Below, one piece after another: positions 29,413 through 37,858 of a stretch of DNA of 64,000 nt. Within the stretch, counting starts at the first letter, position 1. The number at the start of each line of letters is the position of its first letter. The position numbers and the translations under genes are program-made. Under the pieces are notes generated by a model. It was not told where the DNA came from and made no database searches. It worked only from the letters and a program-made list of their open reading frames with translations. The DNA comes from Psychrobacter sp. I-STPA6b (GTDB lineage Bacteria > Pseudomonadota > Gammaproteobacteria > Pseudomonadales > Moraxellaceae): positions 94,356 through 158,355 of the forward strand of contig NZ_VEWM01000070.1 of NCBI RefSeq assembly GCF_020662265.1, written 5' to 3'.

Positions 29413-29841
29413 TTATGAATTAATAATAGCTAAAGCTCTTTCATTCTCAGGCTCTAACTCCAAAAGTTTGCTGGCATAGTACTTCTTTTGTTCTTCAGTC
29501 AATACAATTTCAGGTGGACCACCAAAATCTAATATAGCACGCAGGGTATTAGTATTATTACTATCCAACATATGTGCTTTGATTAAATAATATAGAGACA
29601 GTTGTTGAGACCCATCAATATAATGATAAAAAAACTGGTACAGAAATGAAATCATCTCAAACCAAAAAGATATATTTCTTTTATATGCGACTTCAACTAT
29701 CAAACCTAAAGCAAATAGCCCACAGTCATCTTTTAAATCAAAAAATAATTTTTTTACTGATTCTTCATCATTCTCAAGGCTTATAAGTACTCTAAATATA
29801 CTTTCATATTCATTATTTAGAAATATTTCTCTATGGTTCAT
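29413..29841 (-). CDS. Array protein 1, helical repeat, possible immunity-like
   Basis: A 142-aa acidic, all-helical protein, the most diverged of three. The C-terminus LTEEQKKYYASKLLELEPENERALAIINS is nearly identical to its two neighbours and resembles a TPR-like helix pair, while the N-terminal half differs strongly. Variable N-terminus with conserved C-terminus in tandem copies suggests diversification of a binding face. The length, acidity and array layout resemble immunity-protein clusters of polymorphic toxins, but no toxin domain is recognised nearby. Confidence 0.7.
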   Translation of the reverse strand: MNHREIFLNNEYESIFRVLISLENDEESVKKLFFDLKDDCGLFALGLIVEVAYKRNISFWFEMISFLYQFFYHYIDGSQQLSLYYLIKAHMLDSNNTNTLRAILDFGGPPEIVLTEEQKKYYASKLLELEPENERALAIINS

Positions 29842-29934
29842 AAGAGATCCTAATTTTTAACCCAACCTATACTAATGAAATAATTTCCACTACTATCAAT
29901 AAAGCAGGGTATCTCAACAGCTTTGGTTACACCA

Positions 29935-30357
29935 TTATGAATTAATAATAGCTAATGCTTTTTCATTCTCAGGCTCTAATTCCAAGAGTTTGGTAGCATA
30001 GTGCTTCTTTTGCTCTTCAGTTAATATATAATCTGGTGCTTCACCAAAGCTTAGGATGCCATTGATCAAAGAAATATCCCTAGGCTCTAACTCATGAGCT
30101 TTGTTGTAATAATATAAGGCAGAGAAAGTGGCACCCTCTAAGTGAGTTAAAAATGCTGTACATAATACTCCTAATTTAATATACCAAAAAGCAGTATTTT
30201 CTTTCTTCGCAATTTCTTCTAAAAGAGTTAATAAGTATATACCATAATCCTCAAAGTTGTTCATCATGAATGCAGTTACACCATCTTCATCTAACGCCAT
30301 AATGTAATCTAATATCTCATTATGCGGTGAAAACCGTGATAATTTATATTCTTCCAT
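29935..30357 (-). CDS. Array protein 2, helical repeat, possible immunity-like
   Basis: A 140-aa paralogue that starts MEEYKLSRFSPHNEI. It is very similar to the third copy, sharing EEIAKKENT, HELEPRD and the same C-terminal TPR-like segment. Differences cluster in residues 17-40 and 62-80. It lies 93 bases from the first copy in the same direction and is followed upstream by the second kelch-tail fragment. The function is unknown. Confidence 0.72.
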   Translation of the reverse strand: MEEYKLSRFSPHNEILDYIMALDEDGVTAFMMNNFEDYGIYLLTLLEEIAKKENTAFWYIKLGVLCTAFLTHLEGATFSALYYYNKAHELEPRDISLINGILSFGEAPDYILTEEQKKHYATKLLELEPENEKALAIINS

Positions 30358-30404
30358 TTTAATTTTGCCTTTGATATGAATCTTTTACTCAGCATAATAC
30401 CTAA

Positions 30405-30518
30405 GTGGTAATAGAAGGGCAATTAGCAAAGGATATTGTCGAGTTACTACAAGAAAACTTGCGTCATAAACTGACAAAAATCGAGAAAATGGCGTGTGAG
30501 GTGGTGGAAGTAGTGTAA
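30405..30518 (+). pseudogene. Kelch-gene 3' fragment, copy 2 (37 codons)
   Basis: Reads VVIEGQLAKDIVELLQENLR and on to the end of the kelch protein with one amino-acid change, then TAA. There is no start codon or upstream coding part. It is a recombination scar rather than a gene. Confidence 0.85.
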
Positions 30519-30563
30519 AACTTTACCCTTCCCCTAGCCCTCTGTTTTTAGGGACTTCTACTT

Positions 30564-30625
30564 AAAAAAACCCAACCACCTGTTGATCTGTGTATAGGGA
30601 ACAGACAGGTGGTTGGGTTGTTTTA
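30564..30625. terminator. Strong bidirectional hairpin, copy 2
   Basis: The same 13-base arms as at 29291-29350 (30571-30583 pairing with 30605-30617), with one loop base changed, G to T. It was copied with the array unit. Confidence 0.82.
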
Positions 30626-30686
30626 TATTGATGATATATTTTATAAGTGGACAATTTACACTTGTATTGCATCCATAACTCAATAA

Positions 30687-31109
30687 TTATGAATTAATAA
30701 TAGCTAATGCTTTTTCATTCTCAGGCTCTAATTCCAAGAGTTTGCTGGCATAGTGCTTCTTTTGCTCTTCAGTTAATATATAATCTGGTGCTTCACCAAA
30801 CCATAGGATGCCATTAAGCAAAGAAACATCTCTAGGCTCTAACTCATGAGCTTTGTTGTAATAATACAAAGCAGAGTGATTAGCACCATCTATATAACAT
30901 AAATTCGCCGTACACAGTGCCCCTAACTGAATGTACCAAAAAGAGGTATTTTCTTTCTTTGCAATCTCCTCTAAGAGGGTAAGCATATATAAGCCATAAT
31001 CTTCAGTATTTTGTAGTATAAATGATACTACCCTGTCATTATCTAACGACCTCATATAGTCTATTATTTCATTAGAGGGCGAAAACCGTGATAATTTATA
31101 TTCTTCCAT
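30687..31109 (-). CDS. Array protein 3, helical repeat, possible immunity-like
   Basis: A 140-aa paralogue starting MEEYKLSRFSPSNEI, closest to copy 2. The promoter-proximal sequence (ATTTTAATTTTGCCTTTGATATG when read on the plus strand after the start, shared with copy 2) is also duplicated, so both copies probably keep the same expression signals. Substitutions such as YMRSLDNDRVVSF versus YIMALDEDGVTAF concentrate in the N-terminal helices. Confidence 0.72.
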   Translation of the reverse strand: MEEYKLSRFSPSNEIIDYMRSLDNDRVVSFILQNTEDYGLYMLTLLEEIAKKENTSFWYIQLGALCTANLCYIDGANHSALYYYNKAHELEPRDVSLLNGILWFGEAPDYILTEEQKKHYASKLLELEPENEKALAIINS

Positions 31110-31156
31110 TTTAATTTTGCCTTTGATATGAATCTTTTACTCAGCATAATACCTAA

Positions 31157-31270
31157 GTGGTAATAGAAGGGCAATTAGCAAAGGATATTGTCGAGTTACT
31201 ACAAGAAAACTTACGCCATAAACTGACAAAAATCGAAAAAATGGCGTGTGAGGTGGTGGAAGTAGCGTAA
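31157..31270 (+). pseudogene. Kelch-gene 3' fragment, copy 3 (37 codons)
   Basis: A second re-copy of the kelch C-terminus, ending VEVA before TAA. After it the sequence differs from the other copies, so this junction probably marks the original downstream neighbour of the kelch gene before the array expanded. Confidence 0.85.
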
Positions 31271-31297
31271 AAGCTAAGCTAAATTGTGCAAAATTTA

Positions 31298-31338
31298 AGT
31301 GTTGTAAAATAGCCATTATTTTGCAACACTATTTTTTT
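31298..31338 (+). terminator. Rho-independent terminator before the kinase-like gene
   Basis: GTGTTGTAAAAT pairs with ATTTTGCAACAC (one G-T pair) and is followed by ATTTTTTT. It probably served the kelch gene before duplication. Confidence 0.8.
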
Positions 31339-31358
31339 ATCATCAAGACTTACAAACC

Positions 31359-31826
31359 ATGCAACTAATCATTTTTATTGGTATTCAAGGGGCGGGTAAA
31401 TCGACCTTTTTTAAACAGCAGTTTAGTGATACGCATATGCGTATTAATGGTGATATGCTAAAAACTCGTCGTCGTGAGCAGATTTTATTTGAAGCGTGTT
31501 TAACCAGCAAAACCAAAACCGTCATTGATAAAACCAATGCCACCCCAAACCATCGCCAACCTTATATTAGCCAAGCGATTGCTCATCATTTTGAAATCAT
31601 TGCTTATTATTTTGATTGCCCGTTTGATGAAGCATTGGCTCGTAATAATGCACGCACTGGCAAAGCAAAAATCCCTGAGGTTGGGGTAAAAGGCACATTT
31701 AAAAAACTAACCCCACCCAGCTTTGAGGAAGGCTTTGATAAAATTTATCAGGTACAATTAATTGATAATGAGTTTATTATTAATGCCGTTAATCCACAAT
31801 CAACTGAAAATGTTACTGAGCAATAA
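31359..31826 (+). CDS. P-loop nucleotide kinase-like protein (PNKP/zeta-toxin-like)
   Basis: A 155-aa P-loop protein: Walker A GIQGAGKST at the N-terminus, then INGDMLKTRR, DKTNATPNHR and YFDCPFDEALARNNAR. This series is typical of the polynucleotide kinase-like AAA_33 group that phosphorylates RNA or DNA 5' ends. It is 12 bases upstream of a Thg1-like polymerase gene in the same direction, which suggests RNA end repair. The small size means only the kinase domain is present. The substrate is inferred from the family and neighbour. Confidence 0.82.
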   Translation: MQLIIFIGIQGAGKSTFFKQQFSDTHMRINGDMLKTRRREQILFEACLTSKTKTVIDKTNATPNHRQPYISQAIAHHFEIIAYYFDCPFDEALARNNARTGKAKIPEVGVKGTFKKLTPPSFEEGFDKIYQVQLIDNEFIINAVNPQSTENVTEQ

Positions 31827-31838
31827 TGAGAAATAACC

Positions 31839-32600
31839 ATGCGCTTTGAAGAGTTAGATAAAAAACTACGAGTTTATGAAACCGCTTATGATTTGTGTAT
31901 TCCTCCAGAGGTGTATTTAGTTGTTCGCCTTGATGGGCGCGGTTTTACCAAAAAAACCAAAGAGACTTGGCAACTGCAAGCCCCATTTGATATTCGCTTT
32001 CATGAGGTGATGGTAAAAACCTGCCATCATTTGATGAATTGTGGCTTTAATGTCATTTATGCTTATACTCAAAGTGATGAAATTTCGTTGCTATTTCACC
32101 CTGACGAGGACACCTTTAAACGCAAGCAACGCAAAATCAATTCGGTATTGGCAGGTGAAGCCAGTGGCTTTTTTAGTTTGACCTTAGGCGATTTGGCATG
32201 CTTTGATGCCCGAGTGTGCCAACTGCCCAATAAAGAGCTGGTCAAAGATTATTTTTGTTGGCGACAAGAGGACGCTCATCGCAACAGCTTAAACGCCCAT
32301 TGCTATTGGCTATTACGTCATCAAGGGGTCAATGCAACTGAGGCAACCAAGCAGATGGCAGGCAAACCTTTAGCCAATAAACACGAGTTGTTATTTGCCA
32401 ATCAGATAAATTTTAATGATTTGCCTAATTGGCAAAAACGAGGCACAGGATTGTATTGGGCAGAGGTAGAAAAACAAGGCTTTAACCCAATGACTAAGCA
32501 ACCTACCACCACCACTCGCCGAGAAATTGTTGCCGATGAGCAGTTATTATTGGGTGAGGATTATGGGCAGTTTATTTTGGGGTTATTAGAAAATAATTAG
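31839..32600 (+). CDS. Thg1-like protein (3'-5' RNA polymerase / tRNA-His guanylyltransferase family)
   Basis: Thg1 family enzymes add nucleotides to the 5' end of tRNA in the 3'-5' direction. The 253-aa protein carries the metal site in RLDGRGFTKKTKE and the second carboxylate pair in YAYTQSDEISLLF, plus KINSVLAGEASGFFS and the HRNSLNAHCYWLL block. Bacterial Thg1-like proteins generally repair truncated tRNA 5' ends rather than making the tRNA-His G-1. Coupled to the upstream kinase by a 12-base gap. The enzyme is sporadic in bacteria, so it was perhaps acquired laterally. Confidence 0.92.
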   Translation: MRFEELDKKLRVYETAYDLCIPPEVYLVVRLDGRGFTKKTKETWQLQAPFDIRFHEVMVKTCHHLMNCGFNVIYAYTQSDEISLLFHPDEDTFKRKQRKINSVLAGEASGFFSLTLGDLACFDARVCQLPNKELVKDYFCWRQEDAHRNSLNAHCYWLLRHQGVNATEATKQMAGKPLANKHELLFANQINFNDLPNWQKRGTGLYWAEVEKQGFNPMTKQPTTTTRREIVADEQLLLGEDYGQFILGLLENN

Positions 32601-32639
32601 GAAAAATTTAAAGTATTATTCATTAAAATCTAAGCCATA

Positions 32640-32687
32640 AAAAAGCAAGCCACTGATACCATAACTGATACAGTGACTTGCTTTTTA
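32640..32687. terminator. Bidirectional terminator between thg1-like gene and ettA
   Basis: AAAAAGCAAGCCACTG and CAGTGACTTGCTTTTT pair with one mismatch around a 15-base loop. A and T runs are on both sides, between convergent genes. Confidence 0.85.
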
Positions 32688-32720
32688 CTTTACAGAAACA
32701 GCTTATACTACTTATATAAA

Positions 32721-34382
32721 CTATTTACTAATCTTTTTATATTTCATACGCTTAGGTGCGGCATCTGCTCCCAACTGCTTTTTGCGATACGCTTCAAACT
32801 CAGAATAGTTCCCATCAAACCAGATAGGACCTTCTTCTTCAAACGCCAAGATATGGGTAGCAATACGGTCTAAGAACCAACGGTCATGCGAGACCACCAT
32901 CACTGTACCGGGGAAGACTTGAATGGCTTCTTCTAATGCACGTAAGGTTTCGACATCAAGGTCATTTGATGGTTCGTCAAGTAAGATAACATTCGCCCCT
33001 TGTTTGAGGGTTTTTGCCAGTTGCAGACGGTTACGCTCACCACCAGAGAGACTACCAACACGTTTTTGTTGGTCTTGACCTTTAAAGTTAAAGCGTCCGA
33101 TATAAGCTCGGCTTGGCGTTTCATACTCACCAACTTTAATGATATCCAAACCGTCAGACACTTCTTCCCAAACTGTTTTATTATCATCTAAGTTGTCACG
33201 TACCTGCCCAACATAGGCAACGCTGACACTTTCACCCAACTCAACACTACCTGTATCTGGTGTATCTTTGCCCGTAATCATATTAAATAAGGTGGTTTTA
33301 CCCGCACCATTAGGACCGATGATACCAACAATGGCCGCAGGTGGCACATTAAATGATAGGTTTTCGTAAAGCAGACGGTCACCAAAAGATTTTGAAATAT
33401 TATTCACTTCGATGACTTTATTACCCAAACGAGGACCGGGTGGAATATAAATTTCTGCCGTTTCATTGCGTTGCTGGAACTCTTTGGAGTTTAATTCCTC
33501 AAAGCGTTGAATACGTGATTTAGACTTAGCTTGCTGACCTTTTTGATTTTTACGAATCCAGTCAAGCTCTTGTTTTAATGCTTTGGCAAAAGACTCTTCT
33601 TGCTTTTGTTCTTGCTCTAAGCGTTTGTTTTTCTGCTCTAGCCACTCAGTATAGTTACCTTCATAAGGATAGCCATGACCTCGGTCAAGCTCTAAAATCC
33701 ATTCAGCAACATTATCTAAGAAATAGCGGTCATGGGTAATCGCTACAATCGTGCCACTGTAATTTTGCAAGAATTGCTCAAGCCAAGCAACTGACTCTGC
33801 GTCCAAATGGTTGGTTGGCTCATCTAATAGCAACATATCAGGGCGAGATAAAAGCAGACGGCATAAAGCGATACGACGCTTTTCACCACCAGATAGCTTG
33901 CTTACCTCAGCATCCCAAGGCGGCAGGCGCAAGGCATCAGCCGCTTTTTCTAGCTGTGTATTTAGGTTATGGGCGTCCCATGCCTGAATGATGTCTTCCA
34001 TTTTGCCCTGCTCTTCTGCCAATTTATCAAAATCAGCATCCGGTAGGGCATATTCTGCATAAATCTCATCAAGACGTGCCAGTGCATCTAGTGCCTCACG
34101 CATACCATCTTCGACATTACCACGTACATCTTTACTTTCATCCAGCTGTGGCTCTTGGGGTAGATAGCCGACTTTAGTGCCAGTCTGGGCGCGTGCCTCA
34201 CCACTATATTCTGTATCCACGCCTGCCATAATACGAAGCAAGGTAGATTTACCCGCACCATTAATCCCTAAAACACCAATTTTGGCACCGGGGAAAAAGG
34301 ATAAGTTGATATTTTTTAAGATTTCACGTTTTGGGGGAACAAGTTTTGAAACATTGTTCATGGTATAAATATACTGTGCCAT
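32721..34382 (-). CDS. ettA: Energy-dependent translational throttle protein EttA (ABC-F)
   Basis: EttA binds the ribosomal E site and gates the first elongation step according to ADP/ATP. Two ABC domains are present: GINGAGKST with LSGGEKRR in the first and GPNGAGKTT with LSGGERNR in the second. Between them is the charged arm linker. The start MAQYIYTMNNVSKLVPPKRE is conserved in EttA and has GGAG 6 bases upstream; the TTG-type start further up is not used. The 553-aa length is typical. Confidence 0.95.
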   Translation of the reverse strand: MAQYIYTMNNVSKLVPPKREILKNINLSFFPGAKIGVLGINGAGKSTLLRIMAGVDTEYSGEARAQTGTKVGYLPQEPQLDESKDVRGNVEDGMREALDALARLDEIYAEYALPDADFDKLAEEQGKMEDIIQAWDAHNLNTQLEKAADALRLPPWDAEVSKLSGGEKRRIALCRLLLSRPDMLLLDEPTNHLDAESVAWLEQFLQNYSGTIVAITHDRYFLDNVAEWILELDRGHGYPYEGNYTEWLEQKNKRLEQEQKQEESFAKALKQELDWIRKNQKGQQAKSKSRIQRFEELNSKEFQQRNETAEIYIPPGPRLGNKVIEVNNISKSFGDRLLYENLSFNVPPAAIVGIIGPNGAGKTTLFNMITGKDTPDTGSVELGESVSVAYVGQVRDNLDDNKTVWEEVSDGLDIIKVGEYETPSRAYIGRFNFKGQDQQKRVGSLSGGERNRLQLAKTLKQGANVILLDEPSNDLDVETLRALEEAIQVFPGTVMVVSHDRWFLDRIATHILAFEEEGPIWFDGNYSEFEAYRKKQLGADAAPKRMKYKKISK

Positions 34383-34687
34383 TGACACTCCATTTATCAA
34401 GTTTAATTTTAAGGTGTGTTTACTACTTACAAATAAAAATTAGGGCTGGTAACTGCCATTTTGTCAAATAGATACGTCTTTATATTATCGCATATTTACT
34501 ATCAGATTAGCACCTTAACTTACTTTACTTGTTGGTATTTATGACTTGTGACAATACTAATATAAAAAATGCAACCTAATAAACAACTAAAACCAAGCAA
34601 AAAATTATCTTTATTTCTCTTATTATATCTATTACAGTAGAGTAATGGCGATGCCATTTTACAAGGATACATTATAAGGTGTAACTC
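34383..34687. other. Intergenic region between divergent ettA and a GNAT gene
   Basis: AT-rich. I see no RNA gene or strong repeat. AAGGTG 8 bases before 34688 serves as a ribosome binding site. Confidence 0.4.
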
Positions 34688-34969
34688 ATGAATAAACCTC
34701 TAACCATCACTCATAATGACGCACAAAACCGCTTTGAAACGACTATTGATGGACATACTGGCTATATCAGCTATCAAGAGCAAGATGATACCCTTATCTA
34801 TGATCATACCATTGTACCTAGTGAGTTAGGCGGGCAAGGTATTGGCTCAGCATTAGTAAAAAATGCACTAGACTATGCCTATGCCACTAACAAAAAAGTC
34901 ATTCCTCAATGCTCTTTTGTGGCAGCCTATATTAAAAAACACCCTAAATATCAAGACCTACTACTATAA
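34688..34969 (+). CDS. Small GNAT-like N-acetyltransferase (COG2388/YjdJ type)
   Basis: A 93-aa one-domain protein with the pattern GYISYQEQDDTLIYDHTIVPSE, then the acetyl-CoA loop LGGQGIGSALV and CSFVAAYIKKHPKYQDLL. This is the mini-GNAT family related to YjdJ, whose substrate is unknown. It stands alone. Confidence 0.88.
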   Translation: MNKPLTITHNDAQNRFETTIDGHTGYISYQEQDDTLIYDHTIVPSELGGQGIGSALVKNALDYAYATNKKVIPQCSFVAAYIKKHPKYQDLLL

Positions 34970-34986
34970 CTCGCCTCTAGTACTGC

Positions 34987-35222
34987 TTATCCGTAACAGA
35001 CAAAAATCATATTAATAGCGATATTCTGAACATAAGATTGCAAAACTTCTGCAATCTTATCAGAGGCTAAACAAATAACCTGTTTCCCTTCTATATTAGA
35101 ATAGCTCAATACCTTAGAGCTAACTTGCCTACACGCCTTGTCAACCCTATCTTGATGACTGGATTTTTTGATTTTATCTTTCTTCTTATCTTGTAGATTT
35201 TCTATAAAACATTTTATAATGC
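34987..35222 (-). pseudogene. Possible remnant open frame without a start codon
   Basis: The minus strand reads open for about 75 codons to a TAA at 34987-34989, through IENLQDKKKDKIKK and VDKACRQVSSKVLSYSNIEG. The only possible start codon is a TTG halfway in, and an in-frame stop lies just upstream of the open stretch. It may be a decayed gene or chance. The rest of the 337-base gap shows nothing else. Confidence 0.25.
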
Positions 35223-35306
35223 CTTGTTTATATTAAGGAATTATGAAAAACAGCAGGGATTATGCTGTTTTAATTATCTTACAGTTTCAGAGTATGGAGA
35301 ACTTTT

Positions 35307-36188
35307 ATGCTATCTACAAGCTCCTCACGTTTATTATTGGCGCTACTTTCATCATCTCTATTTTTACTTACTGGTTGTTCGAACTCGACCAACAACACTA
35401 CCCAAAGCAATACCGCTCAAAGTGATAATACAACCCAGCAATCTGCATCAAAATCTACAACCAATAATAAAGCGCAAGAAACTGCCAATACGAGCCCTGA
35501 TAATAATAAACCAAATTATGTCGTAGCAACTGTCAAAATCTTTAAGCCATTTGTATTACGTGACGAACAACTCAAGCTAACGGGCTTTGATATCGATACT
35601 CTCAATGCCATTGCTAAAGATCAAAATTTTAATATTACCTTTGCCGTCGTGCCCAGAGATGAAATATACGAAGGGATTATGGAACATAAATATGATATGG
35701 CAATTTCAGGCATATCTATCACACCAGAAAGACAGGAAACTATGCAGTTTAGTGAGCCATATTATCATTCTCACAAAGCCGTACTCGCCAAAGCAGATAA
35801 GCCTGAAATTACCAATCTAAAAGACCTAAGCTCATATAACGTCTCTGTCATTGCCAATGGTACATCTGCTGAACTGATTGAAGATATTATCCCTGACAAG
35901 GCTCATATCCAATATGTTGAGACACCATATAGAACTATCGAACAAGTTATCCAAGATAAGTCAGACTATGCTCTTGGTGATGCACCTGTACTCAGTTATT
36001 ACGCAAAAGATCTAAACGACTTAAATTTGAAAGTCTATAAAGATCAGCAACTACCAGCAGAGCCATATGGTATCTTATTTGCTAAAGATCGTGATGATGA
36101 TTTGGTACAAAAAGTTAATTTGGGTCTTAAAAACATCAAAGCAGATGGGACATATCAAGCACTTGAGCAAAAATGGTTCGGTCAATAA
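35307..36188 (+). CDS. Amino-acid-type ABC transporter substrate-binding lipoprotein
   Basis: A type II periplasmic binding protein of the SBP_bac_3 family. The lipobox LLTGC gives a lipid anchor, then an Asn/Thr/Ser-rich linker of about 45 residues leads to the binding domain: LTGFDIDTLNAIAKDQ, YDMAISGISITPERQETMQFSEPYY and a C-terminal GTYQALEQKWFG. Substrates of the family are polar amino acids; the ligand is not known. No permease or ATPase genes are adjacent, so this is an orphan binding protein or works with a distant transporter. GGAGAA precedes the ATG. Confidence 0.9.
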   Translation: MLSTSSSRLLLALLSSSLFLLTGCSNSTNNTTQSNTAQSDNTTQQSASKSTTNNKAQETANTSPDNNKPNYVVATVKIFKPFVLRDEQLKLTGFDIDTLNAIAKDQNFNITFAVVPRDEIYEGIMEHKYDMAISGISITPERQETMQFSEPYYHSHKAVLAKADKPEITNLKDLSSYNVSVIANGTSAELIEDIIPDKAHIQYVETPYRTIEQVIQDKSDYALGDAPVLSYYAKDLNDLNLKVYKDQQLPAEPYGILFAKDRDDDLVQKVNLGLKNIKADGTYQALEQKWFGQ

Positions 36189-36727
36189 GGTGTACTAAAT
36201 CAGACTGGCAAACTAAGCTCTGTTGGATATCTATCCCATTAAGTTTATATTAATAAGAAGAACAGCGCTGAAACTCACCTTATTTTGCATGAATGAACGG
36301 GTTAATATCAGGATATTAACCCGTTCATTGCCTTGACTAAGACTCTACTTATTAAAATCGGTATCTCAGTTCTTCCTATAAAGATGAATGTTCAACAGCT
36401 ACCATCACCCCTTTGATAAATCTTATCTTTACTGTATACCAGACATAGTAGAGAGCTATCTTAATCATAAGAAACTGTCGTTGCTCTATCTAGCAAACAA
36501 GCATACATAATATTTTTGTTAGCGACGTTGCACAAAACAACGCATAATAAATCTAAATATCACATCAATACCATAGTCAATGTATGTCGGTTTGGCTATA
36601 ATGAACTCAAATTCATATAGAAAGTGTCAAACAAAGACTCCATTAAACAAATATTTGTATAAAACAATATGAAAGCTTTGCCATTTCTATTTTTATTTCT
36701 TAATTAGATGATTAAAAGGATACACAT
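36189..36727. other. Gene-poor region with an 18-bp perfect palindrome
   Basis: No convincing gene in 539 bases. The clear structure is the inverted repeat at 36292-36329. The ribosome binding site AAAAGGAT before 36728 belongs to phhB. Confidence 0.45.
36292..36329. repeat. Perfect 18-bp inverted repeat with 2-base loop
   Basis: AATGAACGGGTTAATATC, then AG, then the exact complement. It lies 104 bases after the binding protein gene. No T-run follows, so it is either an unusual terminator, a protein-binding palindrome, or the remnant of a mobile miniature element. Confidence 0.7.
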
Positions 36728-37024
36728 ATGAGCCACTTAACCGATGACCAAGTTGCCTTACAACTACAAGACCTCCAAGGCTGGCAACAAGAAGGCAATA
36801 GTATTGTAAAAACTTTTGTTTTTAATGATTTTATCGAGGCCATGAGCTTTATGAATGCTGTTGCCTTTCATGCTGAAAAGCTAGAGCACCATCCAGAGTG
36901 GAAGAATATCTATAATGAAGTCATGGTACGTTTAACTACTCATGATGTTAACGGTATTACAAGCCATGATATTCGACTAGCAAAACGTATGGAAGAGGTG
37001 CTTACACCAAAACGACCAGCTTAA
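36728..37024 (+). CDS. phhB: Pterin-4a-carbinolamine dehydratase
   Basis: PhhB regenerates the tetrahydrobiopterin cofactor used by phenylalanine hydroxylase. The 98-aa protein has the active-site His pair and Trp-like cluster in [17 protein letters not shown] and the [15 protein letters not shown] tail of the family. AAAAGGA gives a good ribosome binding site. No phhA is adjacent. The next gene begins 64 bases downstream in the same direction. Confidence 0.93.
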   Translation: MSHLTDDQVALQLQDLQGWQQEGNSIVKTFVFNDFIEAMSFMNAVAFHAEKLEHHPEWKNIYNEVMVRLTTHDVNGITSHDIRLAKRMEEVLTPKRPA

Positions 37025-37088
37025 TTAGCTTGTAAACTTTTGGCGTATAAAACTTTGTCTCTCAACTTGATAGCTAGCTAGCCTTTCT

Positions 37089-37814
37089 ATGGCAAACTTT
37101 AAAACACATCTAAATGGCGCATTTGCTGTCAGTGGGGTACTTAGCCTAATCAGCTATAAAGCAGGGCTACTTGATAACCATGAGTTTCTAATTTGTGTTG
37201 CTATTGGTACAGTAGGTGGACTGTTACCTGATATAGACTCTGACAATTCAACACCGATTAAACTTGGGTTTGATGCAGCATCGTTAATGGTCGCTTTTAT
37301 ACTGGTGATACACTGGCGTAGCTCTCTGTCCTTACTCTCACTATTTGCATTGTGGCTCTCTGCATATGGCATCATGCGTTATGGTGTCTTTTCACTCTTT
37401 ACCAAACTGACTGTCCACCGAGGAATTATCCATTCTGTGCCTTATATGGCAATCTTATCGCTAGGATTAGTCTGTATTAACTTTTATCTTCTGGGTACAC
37501 CTACCATTACTAGTTGGTTTTATGGACTGTTTTTATTCATAGGGGCAATGGTACATTTGGGTTTAGATGAGGCGTACAGTGTTGACTTATTAAATCGCCG
37601 TTTAAAACGCTCATCAGGAACAGCGATGAAGTTTTATCAACACAAACAGCAACCCTACTATATGGTACTTTATGCACTACTGGCTACTTTACTTTTTATC
37701 GCACCACCATTTGCCCCGCTTTGGAATCACCTAACTGATCCTATTACTTGGTTTTTACTAAAAAAAGGACTACTACCACAAGAGTTTTTCTCTCAACTAA
37801 TCAGTATCTTATAA
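37089..37814 (+). CDS. DUF457/YdjM-family membrane-bound metal-dependent hydrolase
   Basis: A 241-aa inner-membrane protein with about five helices. The family motif GGLLPDIDSDNST supplies acidic metal ligands, THLNGAF gives a His near the N-terminus, and VHRGIIHSVPYM gives further His residues. Members are annotated as predicted metal-dependent hydrolases regulated by LexA in enterics; no LexA box was identified here. Its 3' end lies 44 bases before the next gene. Confidence 0.87.
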   Translation: MANFKTHLNGAFAVSGVLSLISYKAGLLDNHEFLICVAIGTVGGLLPDIDSDNSTPIKLGFDAASLMVAFILVIHWRSSLSLLSLFALWLSAYGIMRYGVFSLFTKLTVHRGIIHSVPYMAILSLGLVCINFYLLGTPTITSWFYGLFLFIGAMVHLGLDEAYSVDLLNRRLKRSSGTAMKFYQHKQQPYYMVLYALLATLLFIAPPFAPLWNHLTDPITWFLLKKGLLPQEFFSQLISIL

Positions 37815-37858
37815 CGCCAATCAGATCGAAAACATTCAACAATAATACACGCATTGAT

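Larger units (their letters stand above)
29131..31270. repeat. Tandem duplication array: kelch tail, hairpin and 140-aa gene
   Basis: Three copies of the last 114 bases of the kelch gene begin at 29131, 30405 and 31157. The offset 30405 to 31157 is 752 bases, equal to the offset between the genes ending at 29935 and 30687. The offset 29131 to 30405 is 1274 bases, equal to that between the genes ending at 29413 and 30687. The first unit therefore carries two minus-strand genes and the second carries one. Confidence 0.88.
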
